In this document: positions 45,656-56,472 of the stretch, piece by piece | Position numbering within the stretch: the first letter of the stretch is position 1 | Layout: the number at the start of each line of letters is the position of its first letter | NCBI RefSeq assembly: GCF_027244095.1 | Contig: NC_069659.1 | Location: 40,536,001 to 40,600,000 of the forward strand | Reading direction: 5' to 3' | DNA: 64,000 nucleotides | Source of the DNA: Hemicordylus capensis | Lineage: Eukaryota > Chordata > Lepidosauria > Squamata > Cordylidae | Position numbers and translations under genes: made by a program | The notes under the pieces: model-generated | The model's database searches: none | The model's input: only the letters and a program-made list of their open reading frames with translations | Told to the model about the DNA's origin: nothing

Positions 45656-46838
45656 TAGGGATGTGCAAAATTCTAGACTAGGAATGTGATTTCGATGTTG
45701 AAACATTTTGACATTGAAACAGGCCATTTTGAGTGTTTCAATCTTGAAACAAAATGCCTTTCAAATAAAGGGCCTGTTTCAAGCTCGGAACAAAACAACC
45801 CATTTCGAGCAAAACATTTTGAAGTTTCGAGTGCCATTTTGGAGGCCTGTTTTTCCTTTGCTGATTTTTTTTTTTTTTTTTTTTGGCATTGGCCTCTGAT
45901 TGGTTTATGATCTTTTTTCTTGGTTGACTTCTTATAATACAAACCAAGTGTTGACTCAGTGGCAACTATGCCCCCATTGTCTGCGGGAGGGCACTTCAAA
46001 ATGTATTCAAAGGAACTGGGAAGCAGAAAGAGCCCCTATAGTGTGCATCTCTAATTTTGTTTGTTTGTTTGACATATTTATATCCTGCTCTTAAAGAGGA
46101 TACAGCAGGAGAAGAAGAAGGAAGATTTGATTCTGTGGTTTTCTATCTTCATTATACTGAGTAAAATATACTATGCTATTGCTGCTATAACTCTAGTTTC
46201 GTTAAAGGCAAAACCAAAGGCAGAACTTGACAAAGGCAGAACATGGGTGCCTGGCTTCCTTGAGTTGTGGTTTGTTTTGTTTGTGAGATAGTGTTGTGGT
46301 GAGAAATGGACAGTGGCAGCTCTGTGTGCATGTCTCTGTGTGTGATATTTCTTGGTGATTGCTGTGATGAGCTCCATGTCTGGCCTTGAGACTAACTTGT
46401 GCTTCACTTGCTGCTCTGGTTTGCTCCACAATCTGCATTGCAAGATGTACTCACCCAGTCAAAATGTGGCGAAAGTTGCTCCATTTGAGCTTATGGCTAT
46501 GCTTGCTGCTAGGATCCTATGAAGGTTTGTGGAAAAGGTTTAAAAACTATTTAAAATCACCCACTTTCCCATTTTTGTGGGTTGGTGGGTTGGTTGGCAG
46601 CACCCATCATGCCCTACCACCCAACCCACTTTAGTGTCCCTAGGAGCTACCCATAGAGAACAATGGGGTGTTTCAAGTTTTCCCATTGTTTCCTATGGCC
46701 AAAACATTTGAAATGTTTCTTGGCTTTGTCCCATTGAAATAGCTGCTGTTGACCACTGTTTCGATGAAACGATTCAGCCATCTGCATTTTGTTTCGAGCT
46801 TGAAACAAAATGCAAAACCCATTTTGTGCACATCCCCA
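45656..46838. mobile_element. hAT-like element, 1.2 kb, with decayed target duplication
   Basis: The ends are TAGGGATGTGCAAAAT and ATTTTGTGCACATCCCCA. The flanks CTACAGAC and CTTCAGAG agree at 6 of 8. Near each end, words such as TTTCGAGC and GAAACAAAATGC are repeated in inverse order. A poly(T) run lies at about 45866-45884. Confidence 0.7.
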
Positions 46839-47169
46839 CTTCAGAGACACAGAGGCCTCACACCATTGCAAACATTCTACCTTAGCGCTTTGTGGGCCAC
46901 CTTAAGCACTTTCCACTGCCACCATGTTTCATGCATCACTGTCCTCTTGGACCATTCTTCAGATTCAAAGAAACCATGATTAATTAAGTAAACTATTTCG
47001 CTTTATTCACATGTTTCTGCAGCTAATACAGCGACTGCATGCTTTTTCTCTGAATCTTCTGAACTGTTCACTCCGCCCCTTCACCTCCTGTTCCTCCTCT
47101 AAACACCACCTCCCTCCCTGTTGCTGCTTTATTGTTACCATGTGGAGGATTTTTGGCTCAACTGACATC

Positions 47170-47275
47170 AGGAAAGGGCCGTAGTTCAACCGGTTCAGTC
47201 CCTGGTATTTCCAGGTAAGGCTGAGAAAGACTCTTGCCTGAAATCTTGGAGAGTTGGTGCCAGTCAGTGCAGACT
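47170..47275 (+). mobile_element. tRNA-Ala-like SINE (family B), partial
   Basis: CGGTTCAGTCCCTGG, CCAGGTAAGGCTGAGAAAG and GGTGCCAGTCAGTGCAGAC are recognisable. Confidence 0.7.
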
Positions 47276-47289
47276 AGAGTTCTTATCAG

Positions 47290-47720
47290 GCCATAGACGG
47301 GGCGGAACCACCATTGTGCGAATGGGTTCAAAGAACCTGGGCCGCCAATGGAAAGGGCCGCCAAAAGCTCCCATGCACATGACATCACACACACGGGGGC
47401 ATGGCTCGGGCTCCGGAGAGCCCCGAGCCAGCACGCCCACACCCAGGCTCTGGAGAGCCCAACTGTGCTCTTCCCCATCCATTTCAGGCAGTGATTGCTG
47501 CCTGACAGCCTTTATTTCCCTTTCTTTCCCTCCAGTGAGGAAGAGCAAGAGAAATAAATGCTCAGGCAGAAAGCGTTGCTTAAAATGGACAGGGGAGAGC
47601 TCGCTCGGGCCCTCCGGGGTCCATGCCATGCCCCCATGCGTGTGACGTCACGTGCACAGGGCATCACTAGAGGGGCCGCCGAGTGGGGCCGGACACAGGC
47701 TGCCCTTCAGCTGGCTCCAC
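47290..47720. other. GC-rich stretch, unclassified
   Basis: It is rich in CpG and contains a perfect CRE-type palindrome TGACGTCA near 47643. Two related segments with CATGACATCACAC and GTGTGACGTCAC face each other. It may be a DNA transposon; no terminal repeats were proven. Confidence 0.35.
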
Positions 47721-47721
47721 G

Positions 47722-47850
47722 CTTGGCCATAGCTCAGGGGCAGTGAACATGCTTTGCATGTGTAAGATCTCAGATTTAAACTTCATACTCCACTAAAGGA
47801 TTTGAAGAAGCAGAGATGGATAAATGGTCTGGCTCTGTATAAGGCAACTT
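47722..47850 (+). mobile_element. tRNA-Ala-like SINE (family B), diverged
   Basis: CCATAGCTCAGGGGCAG, ACATGCTTTGCATGTG and ATAAATGGTCTGGCTCTG identify it. Confidence 0.65.
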
Positions 47851-47857
47851 TGAGGCT

Positions 47858-48158
47858 GCTGCTGTAGCTCAGTGGGGAAGCATCTGCTCTGTGTGCAGGA
47901 TGTCTTTAGGTCCAGGTCTGGGAAAGACCTTTTCTGAAACCCTGGAGAGCTGCTGCCAGTCAGTGTAGACCAGGCCTGCTAAACTTAGGCCCCCCAGCTG
48001 TTTTTGGACTACAACCCCCATAATTCTCAGCCACAGCAGCCAATAGCCAGGGATTATGGGAATTGTAGGCCAACATCTGCAGGAGGGCCGAAGTTGAGCA
48101 GGCCTGGTGTAGACGATCATGAGCTAGGGTCTGACTCAGGAGAAGGCAGCTTCCTATT
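47858..48158 (+). mobile_element. tRNA-Ala-like SINE (family B), split by an M1 MITE
   Basis: CTGTAGCTCAGTGGGGAAGC starts it, and GAGCTGCTGCCAGTCAG leads to the insertion point. After the MITE it resumes with GATCATGAGCTAGG and GGCAGCTTCCTAT. Confidence 0.85.
47971..48106. mobile_element. M1 MITE with perfect 8-bp target duplication
   Basis: The ends are CAGGCCTGCTAAACTTAGG and GAAGTTGAGCAGGCCTG. GTGTAGAC occurs exactly at 47963-47970 and 48107-48114, and occurs once at the same place in uninterrupted SINE copies. This sets the M1 family as hAT-like and gives its true ends. Confidence 0.92.
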
Positions 48159-48164
48159 TGGGGG

Positions 48165-48368
48165 GCCGTAGCAGCTCAGTACCCGCTTTGCATTCAATAC
48201 TCTTTGCAGAGGGGACCTGCTTTGCATTCTGAAGACCTGAGGTTCAGTCCCTGGCATCTCCAGGAATTACTTCTGCCTGCCATTCAGGAGAGCTGCTGTT
48301 AGTCAGTGCAAACAATACTGAACTAGAGGGACCCAGGGTCTGACTCAGTCGAAGCACCTATGAAAACC
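48165..48368 (+). mobile_element. tRNA-Ala-like SINE (family B)
   Basis: CCTGCTTTGCATTCTGAAG, GGTTCAGTCCCTGGCATC and CAATACTGAACTAGAGGG are recognisable, with the usual 3' end. Confidence 0.8.
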
Positions 48369-48372
48369 TAAG

Positions 48373-48933
48373 AACCAGTGTGGTGTAGTGCAGGGTTACT
48401 TAACTTTGGGGCCCCAGATGTTGTTGGACTACAACTCCCATCATCCTCAGCCACAAAGGCCATGTCTGGGGATGATGAGAATTGTAGTCCAACAACATCT
48501 GGGGGCCCAAGGTTAAGAAATATTTAACAAGGTTAAAATAAAACATTTATTTTATAAATAAATAAATAAACAAGATTTGTTTTATATTTTTAGCTTAATA
48601 TTTTAATTGTCATTTTTATTGTATGTTTTTAACTTTTGTAAACCGCCTTGTGGTTGTTTTTAATGAAAGGCGGTATATAAATTCAACAATAAAAACAACA
48701 AATAAATAAATAAATCCTGGTGTAGTGGTTAATGTCAAACCAGGACCGGGGAGACTGGAGTTCAGATCCCCAGTCAGCCATGAAATTCATTGGGTAACTT
48801 TGGACCAGTCACTTCTTTCTTAGCCTAACCTACCTCACAGGGTTGTGAGGATAAGCATAATCATGTACACCACTCTGGGCTCCTAAGAGGAGGAACAGGA
48901 TATAAAATAATAACAAAGTAAAATAAATAAATA
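48373..48933 (+). mobile_element. tRNA-headed SINE (family A), split near its 5' end
   Basis: AACCAGTGTGGTGTAGTG (48373-48390) is separated by a 329-bp insert from GTGTAGTGGTTAATGTC (48720 on). The remainder, down to CTCCTAAGAGGAGGAACAGG, is contiguous. Confidence 0.88.
48391..48719. mobile_element. M1 MITE in the SINE, itself carrying an L2 tail
   Basis: It starts CAGGGTTACTTAACTTTGG and ends TCCTG. GTGTAGTG flanks it exactly at 48383-48390 and 48720-48727. The right arm breaks after GGTTAAGAAA and is followed at about 48515-48714 by an L2-type 3' end with CGGTATATAAATTCAAC. Confidence 0.88.
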
Positions 48934-49211
48934 ACGGAACCTCCATGTACAGTGGCAGTCTATTGACAGAGCATTATTTGTTTCCTCATCACCTTCTCAT
49001 GTGATGCATTTGGTCTCGAGGGAGGTGCAAAGAAAGCAGTGAGCTTGAAGCTGTTGCAAACTGTGAGGAGACCCAACTAGCAGGTTACAGCGTTGGCAGC
49101 AAAGTGGGCAAAAGCTGCTTCCTCGGGAGACTGGAAACCATTGCAGAATTCCATGATTCAGTAGTCTGAAGAGGGGGAGAGGCTACTGTTTTGGTTTTAA
49201 TTTTTTATACC

Positions 49212-49279
49212 ATGCCTCTGAGGAGAAAAGTGCGGCCAAGTTCTGCTTCAGGAAAATTAGAAACATCCGCTCCTAGCAG
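49212..49279 (+). CDS. First coding exon of the WDR95-like gene
   Basis: ATG in a good context (ACCATGC) begins MPLRRKVRPSSASGKLETSA and the exon ends at AGCAG|GTAAGG, a consensus donor. It contributes 68 nt, leaving two bases that combine with the first base of the next exon to make a serine codon. The basic, serine-rich leader looks disordered. The sequence 48950-49211 upstream is free of recognisable repeats and probably holds the 5' UTR and promoter. The support is the start context, donor and phase match. Confidence 0.6.
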
Positions 49280-50280
49280 GTAAGGTGTGGGAAATCAGAA
49301 AACAAAACATGTCTCCTTTTGCATATGAACAGAAAATACTTTGCTGACTACTTTTAAATAAAAGGAGACCAAGCGCAGGCTGCTAATCAGTATTGTTTAT
49401 AAGCTGTTGTCAAGGAACCAAAGCTGTTGTTTTTCCTTCCTATGAATTGAAATATTCAGGCTGCTTGGTTTCTTCACTTAGAAATGAGCCCTTCACAGTC
49501 TATCTCCTGAGCATGTACATTTTACTTGCGGATGCTGTTTCTGTGAAAAACGCATATTTTTGTTGTTGGTTTGTTTGCTCAGCCTGCTTCACTTGGGAAC
49601 GTGCAGTGGATTATAATTAGCTATGCACACGCACACACAGACCACACATCAGAGATATACTGGCTGACAAAAGAGAATTTCTTGAAGTGTTTTCTTTAAA
49701 AAAAAGATATGCCAGAGTTAAACCTTGTATAGAAAAAGTAAGTCAAGAAGAAACTAATTCATTTTTGCTGGGGGAGCTGCAAAGATAGCATGTTGTTTAA
49801 TAGCTGCTGTGTTAACACCTCAGATTAGTTGCAATGATTAGATATGGAGAGTTGAAGGGACTTTGTAGATCCACACTCTACAAACAGCAGGAATCATACT
49901 CATAACTAAAGCACCTTTGTGAAAAGGAAAAGAAGAAACCCTGTTCACCTGTCCACTCGATCCTGAGTGCTGTAAGGTTGGAGGTCTCCTTGAGAATATC
50001 CAGCTATTCATTCGACATCACATATCGGCTTCTCATAAACTAATCCAACCAGTTGGTTGGTTGGCTAAGCTGAACTGCTCATAAAGCAGTTGATCAGGAA
50101 ACAGGAACTCCACAATATTCCCAAGAAGCCCATTGCAATGAACACTACCCACAAACTCCTGTCTAAGCTTTTTGGGGTTTCAGATACAAGCTCATTTTTT
50201 CTTGTCCACAGAAGAACAAGATATCTCAGTTTGTTTATTCCTTCGCTACTATTTTGTTTGTCCTTGGGGATTTCTTTCAC
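49280..50280. other. First intron of the WDR95-like gene, nothing recognised
   Basis: There is no supported exon or repeat; the sequence appears single copy. Confidence 0.35.
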
Positions 50281-50284
50281 ATCT

Positions 50285-50420
50285 TATTATTTATTTATCG
50301 TATTTCTGTACTGCTTGATATTTATCTCGAGGTGGTGTACAAAATTTAAAACAATATAAAAATTAAAAACAGATTAAAAATCCACAAAACACAATGAAAA
50401 CAATCTCACAAAACAGGCTT
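50285..50420 (-). mobile_element. L2 3'-end fragment
   Basis: TTTCTGTACTGCTTGATAT and GAGGTGGTGTACAAAATTT followed by AAAAC repeats fit the minus-strand L2 tail. Confidence 0.55.
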
Positions 50421-51136
50421 ATTATAAGCCTGATATGAGAGACATCCAGCAACTTGACCTCCTGTGGTATCTGGGGTCATTCCAGGTAACAATGAAGTGG
50501 TTGCCTGAGCCCCATGCCCATGGAGAAATAGTCCACAGGAAGCTGATCTACATACTGATTAGCAGCTAATTTGTGGCACAGCTATTTTTGAACAAGACAC
50601 AAAATAACCAAATCAGTAATTTAAAAACCATCCTGATTTTGCATATGTAGATCACCTAGCCTTTATTCCAATGCTTGCTCCTTGTGCATTTCAATGAATT
50701 AATATTTGCCTTTGCCCCCTGCTGTGACAGGCGACACATAATTAACCCTTTAGATCACTTCAACACTATAAGATCACTTCAACACTATAAACTAGTTTCG
50801 AATCAGTTTGTCTCCCAGTCTAGCAACCATAGGAATTATTGCTTTGTTTTTGAACATAATCACAGTATATGTCATTACTGCATCAATTGTCATTGAGTTC
50901 CACAACTCAATGGTAACTGAGTGGCAAAATAAATTATAATGGCTATGCACTATATTTTCTGTTTGCTATTAATTATCACTCGTCAGGTATAAAAAACATT
51001 ATTCTTAGGTGCATGGGAAGAATCAAGAACTTGATCTGCTGTTTGCAATTCCTCCAGCTGCTGTTTCCAGTTTTGGCTGAAGTGTGAGGAATGGATGTCA
51101 GTCTGGAGTCTGGACAATATTCCAGGACTGAAACTG
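50421..51136. other. Intron, nothing recognised
   Basis: It contains a short direct duplication of ATCACTTCAACACTATAA near 50754-50790, and no gene. Confidence 0.35.
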
Positions 51137-51137
51137 C

Positions 51138-51176
<39 letters not shown>
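51137..51176. repeat. CTAT microsatellite
   Basis: About ten CTAT units precede a short L2-tail fragment (CCCTATCCAAAGGCTCTGGG). Confidence 0.95.
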
Positions 51177-51405
51177 ATTTCTATACTTCCCTATCCAAAG
51201 GCTCTGGGCAGTGCAGAACCAGTGAAAGTTAATTGAGGGCTACAGCTGGAAAAGTGGCACTTTGGGGAAACACTGTGCCTTTTAAAGATGCATCAGGCAG
51301 AAATTTGTCAGGGGCATCTCTAGAAAGTGAAGGGGAAGTTGCACCTATTGTATTTCTGCCTGGATGCACCCTCCTCAATCCAGTGTCCAGCTGAAAAAGC
51401 AAAAC

Positions 51406-51610
51406 AATATCCCACTCTCCCTCCAAGGAGCTGAGAGCGGTGTACATAGTTATTTTCATCCTCACAACTACCCTGTGAGGTAGGTTAGGCTGAGAGATGC
51501 AGGACTGGCCCAGAGCCACCCAGTGAGTTTCATGGTTGAATAGGGATTTGAACTTGGGTCTTCCCGGTCCTAGTCCAATACTCTAACCACTATGCTATGC
51601 TGGCTCTCTT
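51406..51610 (-). mobile_element. tRNA-headed SINE (family A)
   Basis: CACTCTCCCTCCAAGGAGC, GGCCCAGAGCCACCCAG, GGGATTTGAACTTGGG and ATGCTGGCTCTCTTA are present on the minus strand. Confidence 0.85.
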
Positions 51611-52059
51611 ACCTTATCTCAAACCAAAGATTTTTGGATGACTGAATTTGCAGGCTTTTTGAAAAGAAAGATCTCACTGGGCAGTGGTAACTGATATGCT
51701 GCTTTATTGCCCCCAAGTGTTTAGATTTCCAACGAAAGGGTGTTCCATGAGTCCTCTTCCTTCCTTCCTTCCTTCCAGACATGCCAGTCTTAACAGGCCC
51801 TGGAATGTGGGGGAAGGACTCTAAGGCCAGAGCTTCTCCCTCAGGAGCTGATAATGTGAACTCCTTTGGCCTGAAGTTATGGTATGCATGCTTTGATGAC
51901 AATTACTGGTGCCTGTATCTTTCTTTCTCTGCTGTCTAAAAAGTACATTTTAAAAGCTACACACAGGAGACATTGTCTCTGAGCGCACACAGAGTACATT
52001 TCTCCCTTTAAGCCACAAGCATTCACTTAATGGCTAATGTCTCTTTCTTGATGTACAAG

Positions 52060-52748
52060 TGGACCACAGACTTGACATCGGCGGTTTCACATATCCGCGG
52101 CTGGGTAATTAACACCCGATCTTGGCATATTCATTCATTCATTCGATTTCTGTACTGCCCTTCCAAAAATGGCTCAGGGCAGTTTACACAGAGAAATAAT
52201 ACATAAATAAGATGGATCCCTGTCCCCAAAGGGCTCACAATCTAAAAAGAAACCTAAGATAGACACCAGCAACAGTCACTGGAGAAACTGTGCTGGGGTT
52301 GGATAGGGCCAGTTACTCTCCCCCTGCTAAATAAAGAGAATCACCATATTAAAAGGTGCCTCTTTGCCAAGTTAGCAGGGGTTTAGCATATGTGAATTAA
52401 AAACAGCAGAGGGATGAATCCCATGTATCTGTGGGTTGGGGATGGCCTAGGAGGTAATTTCTGGCCACCATTTTGAGCGTGGGAGTCAGTTTGTGGCTCA
52501 TTTGTTAAACAACAAATCCCGTGATTTTTCATGGAGTGTGTGTGTGTGACATCCTTGGACCCCTGAAGGCCCACGATGCACGGAGGGGCATTTCATTTTG
52601 CCTGTTTTTGCATTTTTGGGACACCTTTTTAAAAAATGTGTCTAAGGACGGAACCCCCACAATCCCATAGTCTCAATATCTCATTATCTGCAGTTTCGTT
52701 ACCTGTGGTAATATGTGGGTACCCCATGGATAATGAGGTACTCCTGTA
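52060..52748. mobile_element. Tigger/pogo-like non-autonomous element, interrupted
   Basis: TTTCACATATCCGCGGCTGG and the far end GGATAATGAGGTACTCCTGT resemble the element at 22550. A family H SINE interrupts it at 52118-52383. Confidence 0.5.
52118..52383 (-). mobile_element. L2-tailed hairpin SINE (family H), complete, with short duplication
   Basis: The sequence runs from CATT repeats through CCAAAAATGGCTCAGGGC, AAAGGGCTCACAATC and the hairpin CCCCCTGCTAAAT to GTTAGCAGGGG. GCATAT flanks both ends. Confidence 0.85.
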
Positions 52749-53060
52749 TTATTTACACAGCAGAAGAGGAGGCATTATTGGCATTATTCTCTTAAATATA
52801 CAACAGATCTTATGTCTCGTGGGATGCTGTGGATAATGTCAGATTCTGTGAGAACATTCTGGGTGAGGTGGTGGTAATAGTGGTGGGTTTACATTAGAAG
52901 AGTTTTACATTGTTTCTCATCCACATTTTTAAAAGGCTACTTTCATTACTCTTCCCCTAAGACCAGTTTTCAGAGCCTGTTTAACCCCTTGTTATCTGGA
53001 AGCAATTCCCAGTGAGTTTAATGGAGCTTACTTCTTTGTACGTGCGCCTATAGAATAGTA

Positions 53061-54960
53061 GGATCAGTTATCAAAATGCTGCTAGAAAAGGCATGTGCAC
53101 TCTAGCCCGGCAGCCTCTTACTCAAAGTGCTCGACCAGATGCTCCCAGAGAGCCCCAGAGCAGTACAGCAAGGATATCCCAGAATCGATTTCTACCCAGT
53201 GCCAACAAACTACTATTCTGGTGTAGAATGGGACACGCGCCCCCGTTTGCAGGCAAAATCCCCAGCCAGCGCCGCATTTGCAGTACGGCTGGGAGCAACT
53301 CTCCCTGCCTTTTAGGCTCCGTCTGCAAGCAAAGCTGTGCCCCCTGCGTCTGACTGGTGGCAGCCTGGGTTCTTCGAACACATTCACTCAATGGTGGCTC
53401 CGGCCCTGAGCTTGGCTCTGATGTTCAAGAGCAGTCTGCACTAGAATGCTGGTTTCATGGTGCTAGGTAGGAATGGTTTGGTTTTTAGGCTTTCCTTGCT
53501 GCACTTCTTTGGAGCTTCCTGTCAGGGGGCCCTTGGTCCCAATCCTGTATCTGTTTACTCAGCCCCAGAGAAAAAAGTGGGGTTTCTCTCCCTAGTAGTG
53601 AGTTCTTCTATGCTCTGCTGAGGGACTCAGGGGAAGGAAAAAGAGAATGCCCTCATTCTTGCCTAGGATCTCAGCTGGTTCTGATTTGTATCATGTGTGT
53701 AAGCTTCAGAGAAATCAATAGACTTACTTCTTAGTAATTTATTATAAACTTTTCTGAGGGGCTTTGCCCCCCATTTGGTGCGGGTCAGATAAAGGGGGCA
53801 GAAGGAGAAAACAAAAGCCCTTAAAAGGAAAGGGAGGGGGAGGGATATTCGTTTAATTATAAAAGTGCCAGAGTGCTCATAGACTCTCCTTATCAGGCAC
53901 CTTTGTTCAGAACCAGAAAATAACTCACTAGAAATTGCCAGGACTCTGCCATCCCAACTTTGGCCTCAGAATTCTCAGTGGGCAGAATCAGTTATCTGCC
54001 CCTTAGTTATTTTTCCCTTTTATTATGGGAATTTTGAACAATAATTATTCATAACCTACTGCATGGATGTTCATCAGACCAACACAAGACACCAGTCCAC
54101 TATGGAGCTGAATTTTGAGGAATAGTAAAGAGACATCAAAAAATTTAAAATATACATTATCTGTACCTGAAAAAGTCACCAATACTTTGACTTCTTTTTT
54201 TAGGAGTTAAAGCTTTAAACTGCTATATCTCAGCCATTATTCACGGATTTGCACCAGATTTGGTGGGGTGGAGTCTCTTGTACCAGGCTGATGTGTGAAA
54301 AATTCCAGAGAGATTGGATGGATACTTTTGATTTTATAAGCAATAGAATATCCATGGCTTATAAAGGTGGAATGTTAAAACAACTCATTATCTTAACTTT
54401 ACTGGCGCTACCATACCAGTATAATTTCAAGGCCACCCTCTTGACTTCTTTAGCCTCTTTATTACATACTGAATTAAGTTTTGACAGTATGAAATGTCGT
54501 GAAACACCCTTCCTCCTGCCTGAGATATATATGTTGGCTGATATAGAAATATCCTAAATAAAATAAATAAGTGGCCCTTACACTGTCAAATGATGGAAAT
54601 TTCTCATCTGACTTGGTAAACAGAACTGTCATGCTATGCCATAAGCATTTTCATATGCAGCAGTCCTGCTCTGTCCACTCTATGTGAGTTCCATCAGTGA
54701 GAATTTTACTGCCTGTAGCTGACTCATGTATGGAATAATTTAATTGGCAATTTATCTGAAAAATAATTTCCATTGCAGAAATATTATGGAGGAGATCTCT
54801 GCAAAGAGAACTGTTATGCTTTTCGGTAAGCATAACTGTAACCTAGCAACATTTGAGCGTCAACATAAAATGAACGTGGCAACCAAACTCATCATTCAGC
54901 ACTCACACACAGAAGATGTTTACCTTTCAGATTGGTATTCAGCCAAAGCAGTCTTGAGCC
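53061..54960. other. Intron, mostly unrecognised
   Basis: A GC-rich part (53100-53400) has long open frames in several frames without recognisable protein. An open frame at 54249-54557 is also unrecognised and low-complexity hydrophobic. No splice evidence supports either as an exon. Confidence 0.3.
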
Positions 54961-55099
54961 TTTAATAATCCCAAGGACAAGCATCAGAGAGACCAGGAAG
55001 ATCTATATTATTTTTATTTATTCATTCATTAGATTTTTATATTGCCTAAACTAGATAGTTGATACATGACATATGATATCACATATCAAATATGATGTA

Positions 55100-55440
55100 C
55101 TATGTGGTCATGCACACAACCAAATGAGCAGGCAGGGTGGAGGGCTGGCAGGGGACAGGCTCCTGCCTGCCTCCGCACACACAAGCAATTTTGCTCTGCC
55201 ACTCACCCAACACATGATGGGTGCCAAGGTGAGCAGCAGAGTAGGGATCTGGAGAAGGAAGTCCTCTGGCATCCCTCAATGTTCCGTGCCAGGATCCTCC
55301 CTCTGCCAGGCACTCCTACCACCTAGATCTGTTTGTGCACAGGTTGCCTGTAATCTTCACACACATACGCACAACCCCAAACCTGGGGTTAAGGGCGCAC
55401 TCACGCCCTTAAACCCAGGTTAAAGCCTAGGGTAAATTCC
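55100..55440. repeat. GC-rich repeat, related to 59360-59765
   Basis: The order of words GGCAGGG, CTCCTGCCTGCCTCC, TGGCATCCC and CAATGTTCC parallels that at 59360-59765. It probably represents two copies of a DNA element. Confidence 0.4.
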
Positions 55441-55460
55441 CGGGCTTGGGGCCAAGGCAG

Positions 55461-55922
55461 TAGGGGTGTGCACAAAACCGGGTTGCCCAGTTTGGTTCGA
55501 GTCCGGACTGGACTCAAACCAGACTGGGCATGCTTGGTTTTGTGCAAACTGGATTGCCCAGTTTGGTTCGAGTCTGGACTGGACTTGAACTAGATGGGGC
55601 AGGTTCGGTTTTGTGCACCTCGAACCCCCCCCCCGTTGGTTTGGATTTGGGGGGTTCGCAAGCTTAAAAAATATTTTTTTAAATTTTTATTTTACAGAAA
55701 TAGAACTCACCACCACTGATCTGGGGGCTTTTCCAAGGCCATGGGGGGGGAGGTCTCCAGAGGTTCCCCACACCAGCCTCCATTATTTTCCAAATCATCC
55801 GGTTTGAGTGGTCTTCAGCCCATTCCAGGCCTCACCCCCATGATGGTGGCCATTTTGGAGGCCACTGCACATGCGCAATGTGCCTCGGCATGGTCATTTC
55901 AGAACCTGTTTGCACAACCCTA
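55461..55922. mobile_element. hAT-like MITE with perfect 8-bp target duplication
   Basis: The ends are TAGGGGTGTGCACAAAACC and GTTTGCACAACCCTA. CAAGGCAG occurs exactly at 55453-55460 and 55923-55930. The interior repeats GTTTGGTTCGAGTC twice. No transposase is present. Confidence 0.88.
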
Positions 55923-55930
55923 CAAGGCAG

Positions 55931-56470
55931 AGCCAGGATCAGGCTCGATCCCGGCAGTGCACACGGGCAGCTGGGCAGCTGGGCAGCCTGGGCTTGGCTG
56001 CCCATGTGAATAGCCTCTATATGTTGTTCTAGTCATGGCAGTAGGACTACTTGATGGAGTATTGCAAGCAAGTGTGAAGTATCATAACATAACCCCGAAA
56101 TTCGATTGTTGCTGCTCCAAAATAACACTTCAAAACATTCGCTAGGCATCATCCCGATACCTTGTTTTCCAAATGCAGAAAAGAATGTTATTTCCTTTCT
56201 TACCAAAACTGCTGCTTTGCATCCTTAGCTTTCACTTCTTGGCTTTTATTTTTATTAACAGAATGAAAGGAACAGGCAATAGACAGTGACATTTTCACCT
56301 TGTCTCATGTAATGCATATATTTAGGAATATCCATCCCCTTGGATTTGAGAGTGAGAGGACTCTAATAATGTGTAATAATAATAGGTAATGTCTGTGTTA
56401 TCTATTAATTAAATCAACATATGCAAATTTAACATTCCCCAGTGCATGTTACTGGAGCCATTACTTATCA
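55931..56470. other. Intron, nothing recognised
   Basis: No exon or repeat is supported. Confidence 0.35.
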
Positions 56471-56472
56471 CT

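Larger units (their letters stand above)
40915..47140 (-). mobile_element. Ty3/gypsy LTR retrotransposon fossil, broken
   Basis: This is an old virus-like element read on the minus strand. Similar terminal repeats are visible at about 40923-41040 and 47015-47131. From right to left it keeps traces of gag with a CCHC zinc knuckle (about 44260-44340), reverse transcriptase (about 42760-43340) and integrase (about 41740-42260). It is heavily broken, with many breaks. At least four later elements sit inside it: an L2-tailed SINE, a tRNA-derived SINE and two hAT-like elements. By eye the terminal repeats differ by more than a tenth, so it is an ancient insertion. Confidence 0.75.

Noticed and set aside
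51137-51176. CTAT array as a regulatory array or CRISPR
   Set aside because: It is a plain tetranucleotide microsatellite; there are no spacers.
53100-53400. GC-rich segment as a CpG island promoter with a coding exon
   Set aside because: CpG density is modest, all frames are similarly open, and no conserved peptide or splice pair is visible.
54249-54557. 102-codon frame as an exon of the second gene
   Set aside because: The peptide is low in information, no donor fits its end, and phases of the three proposed exons already match without it.
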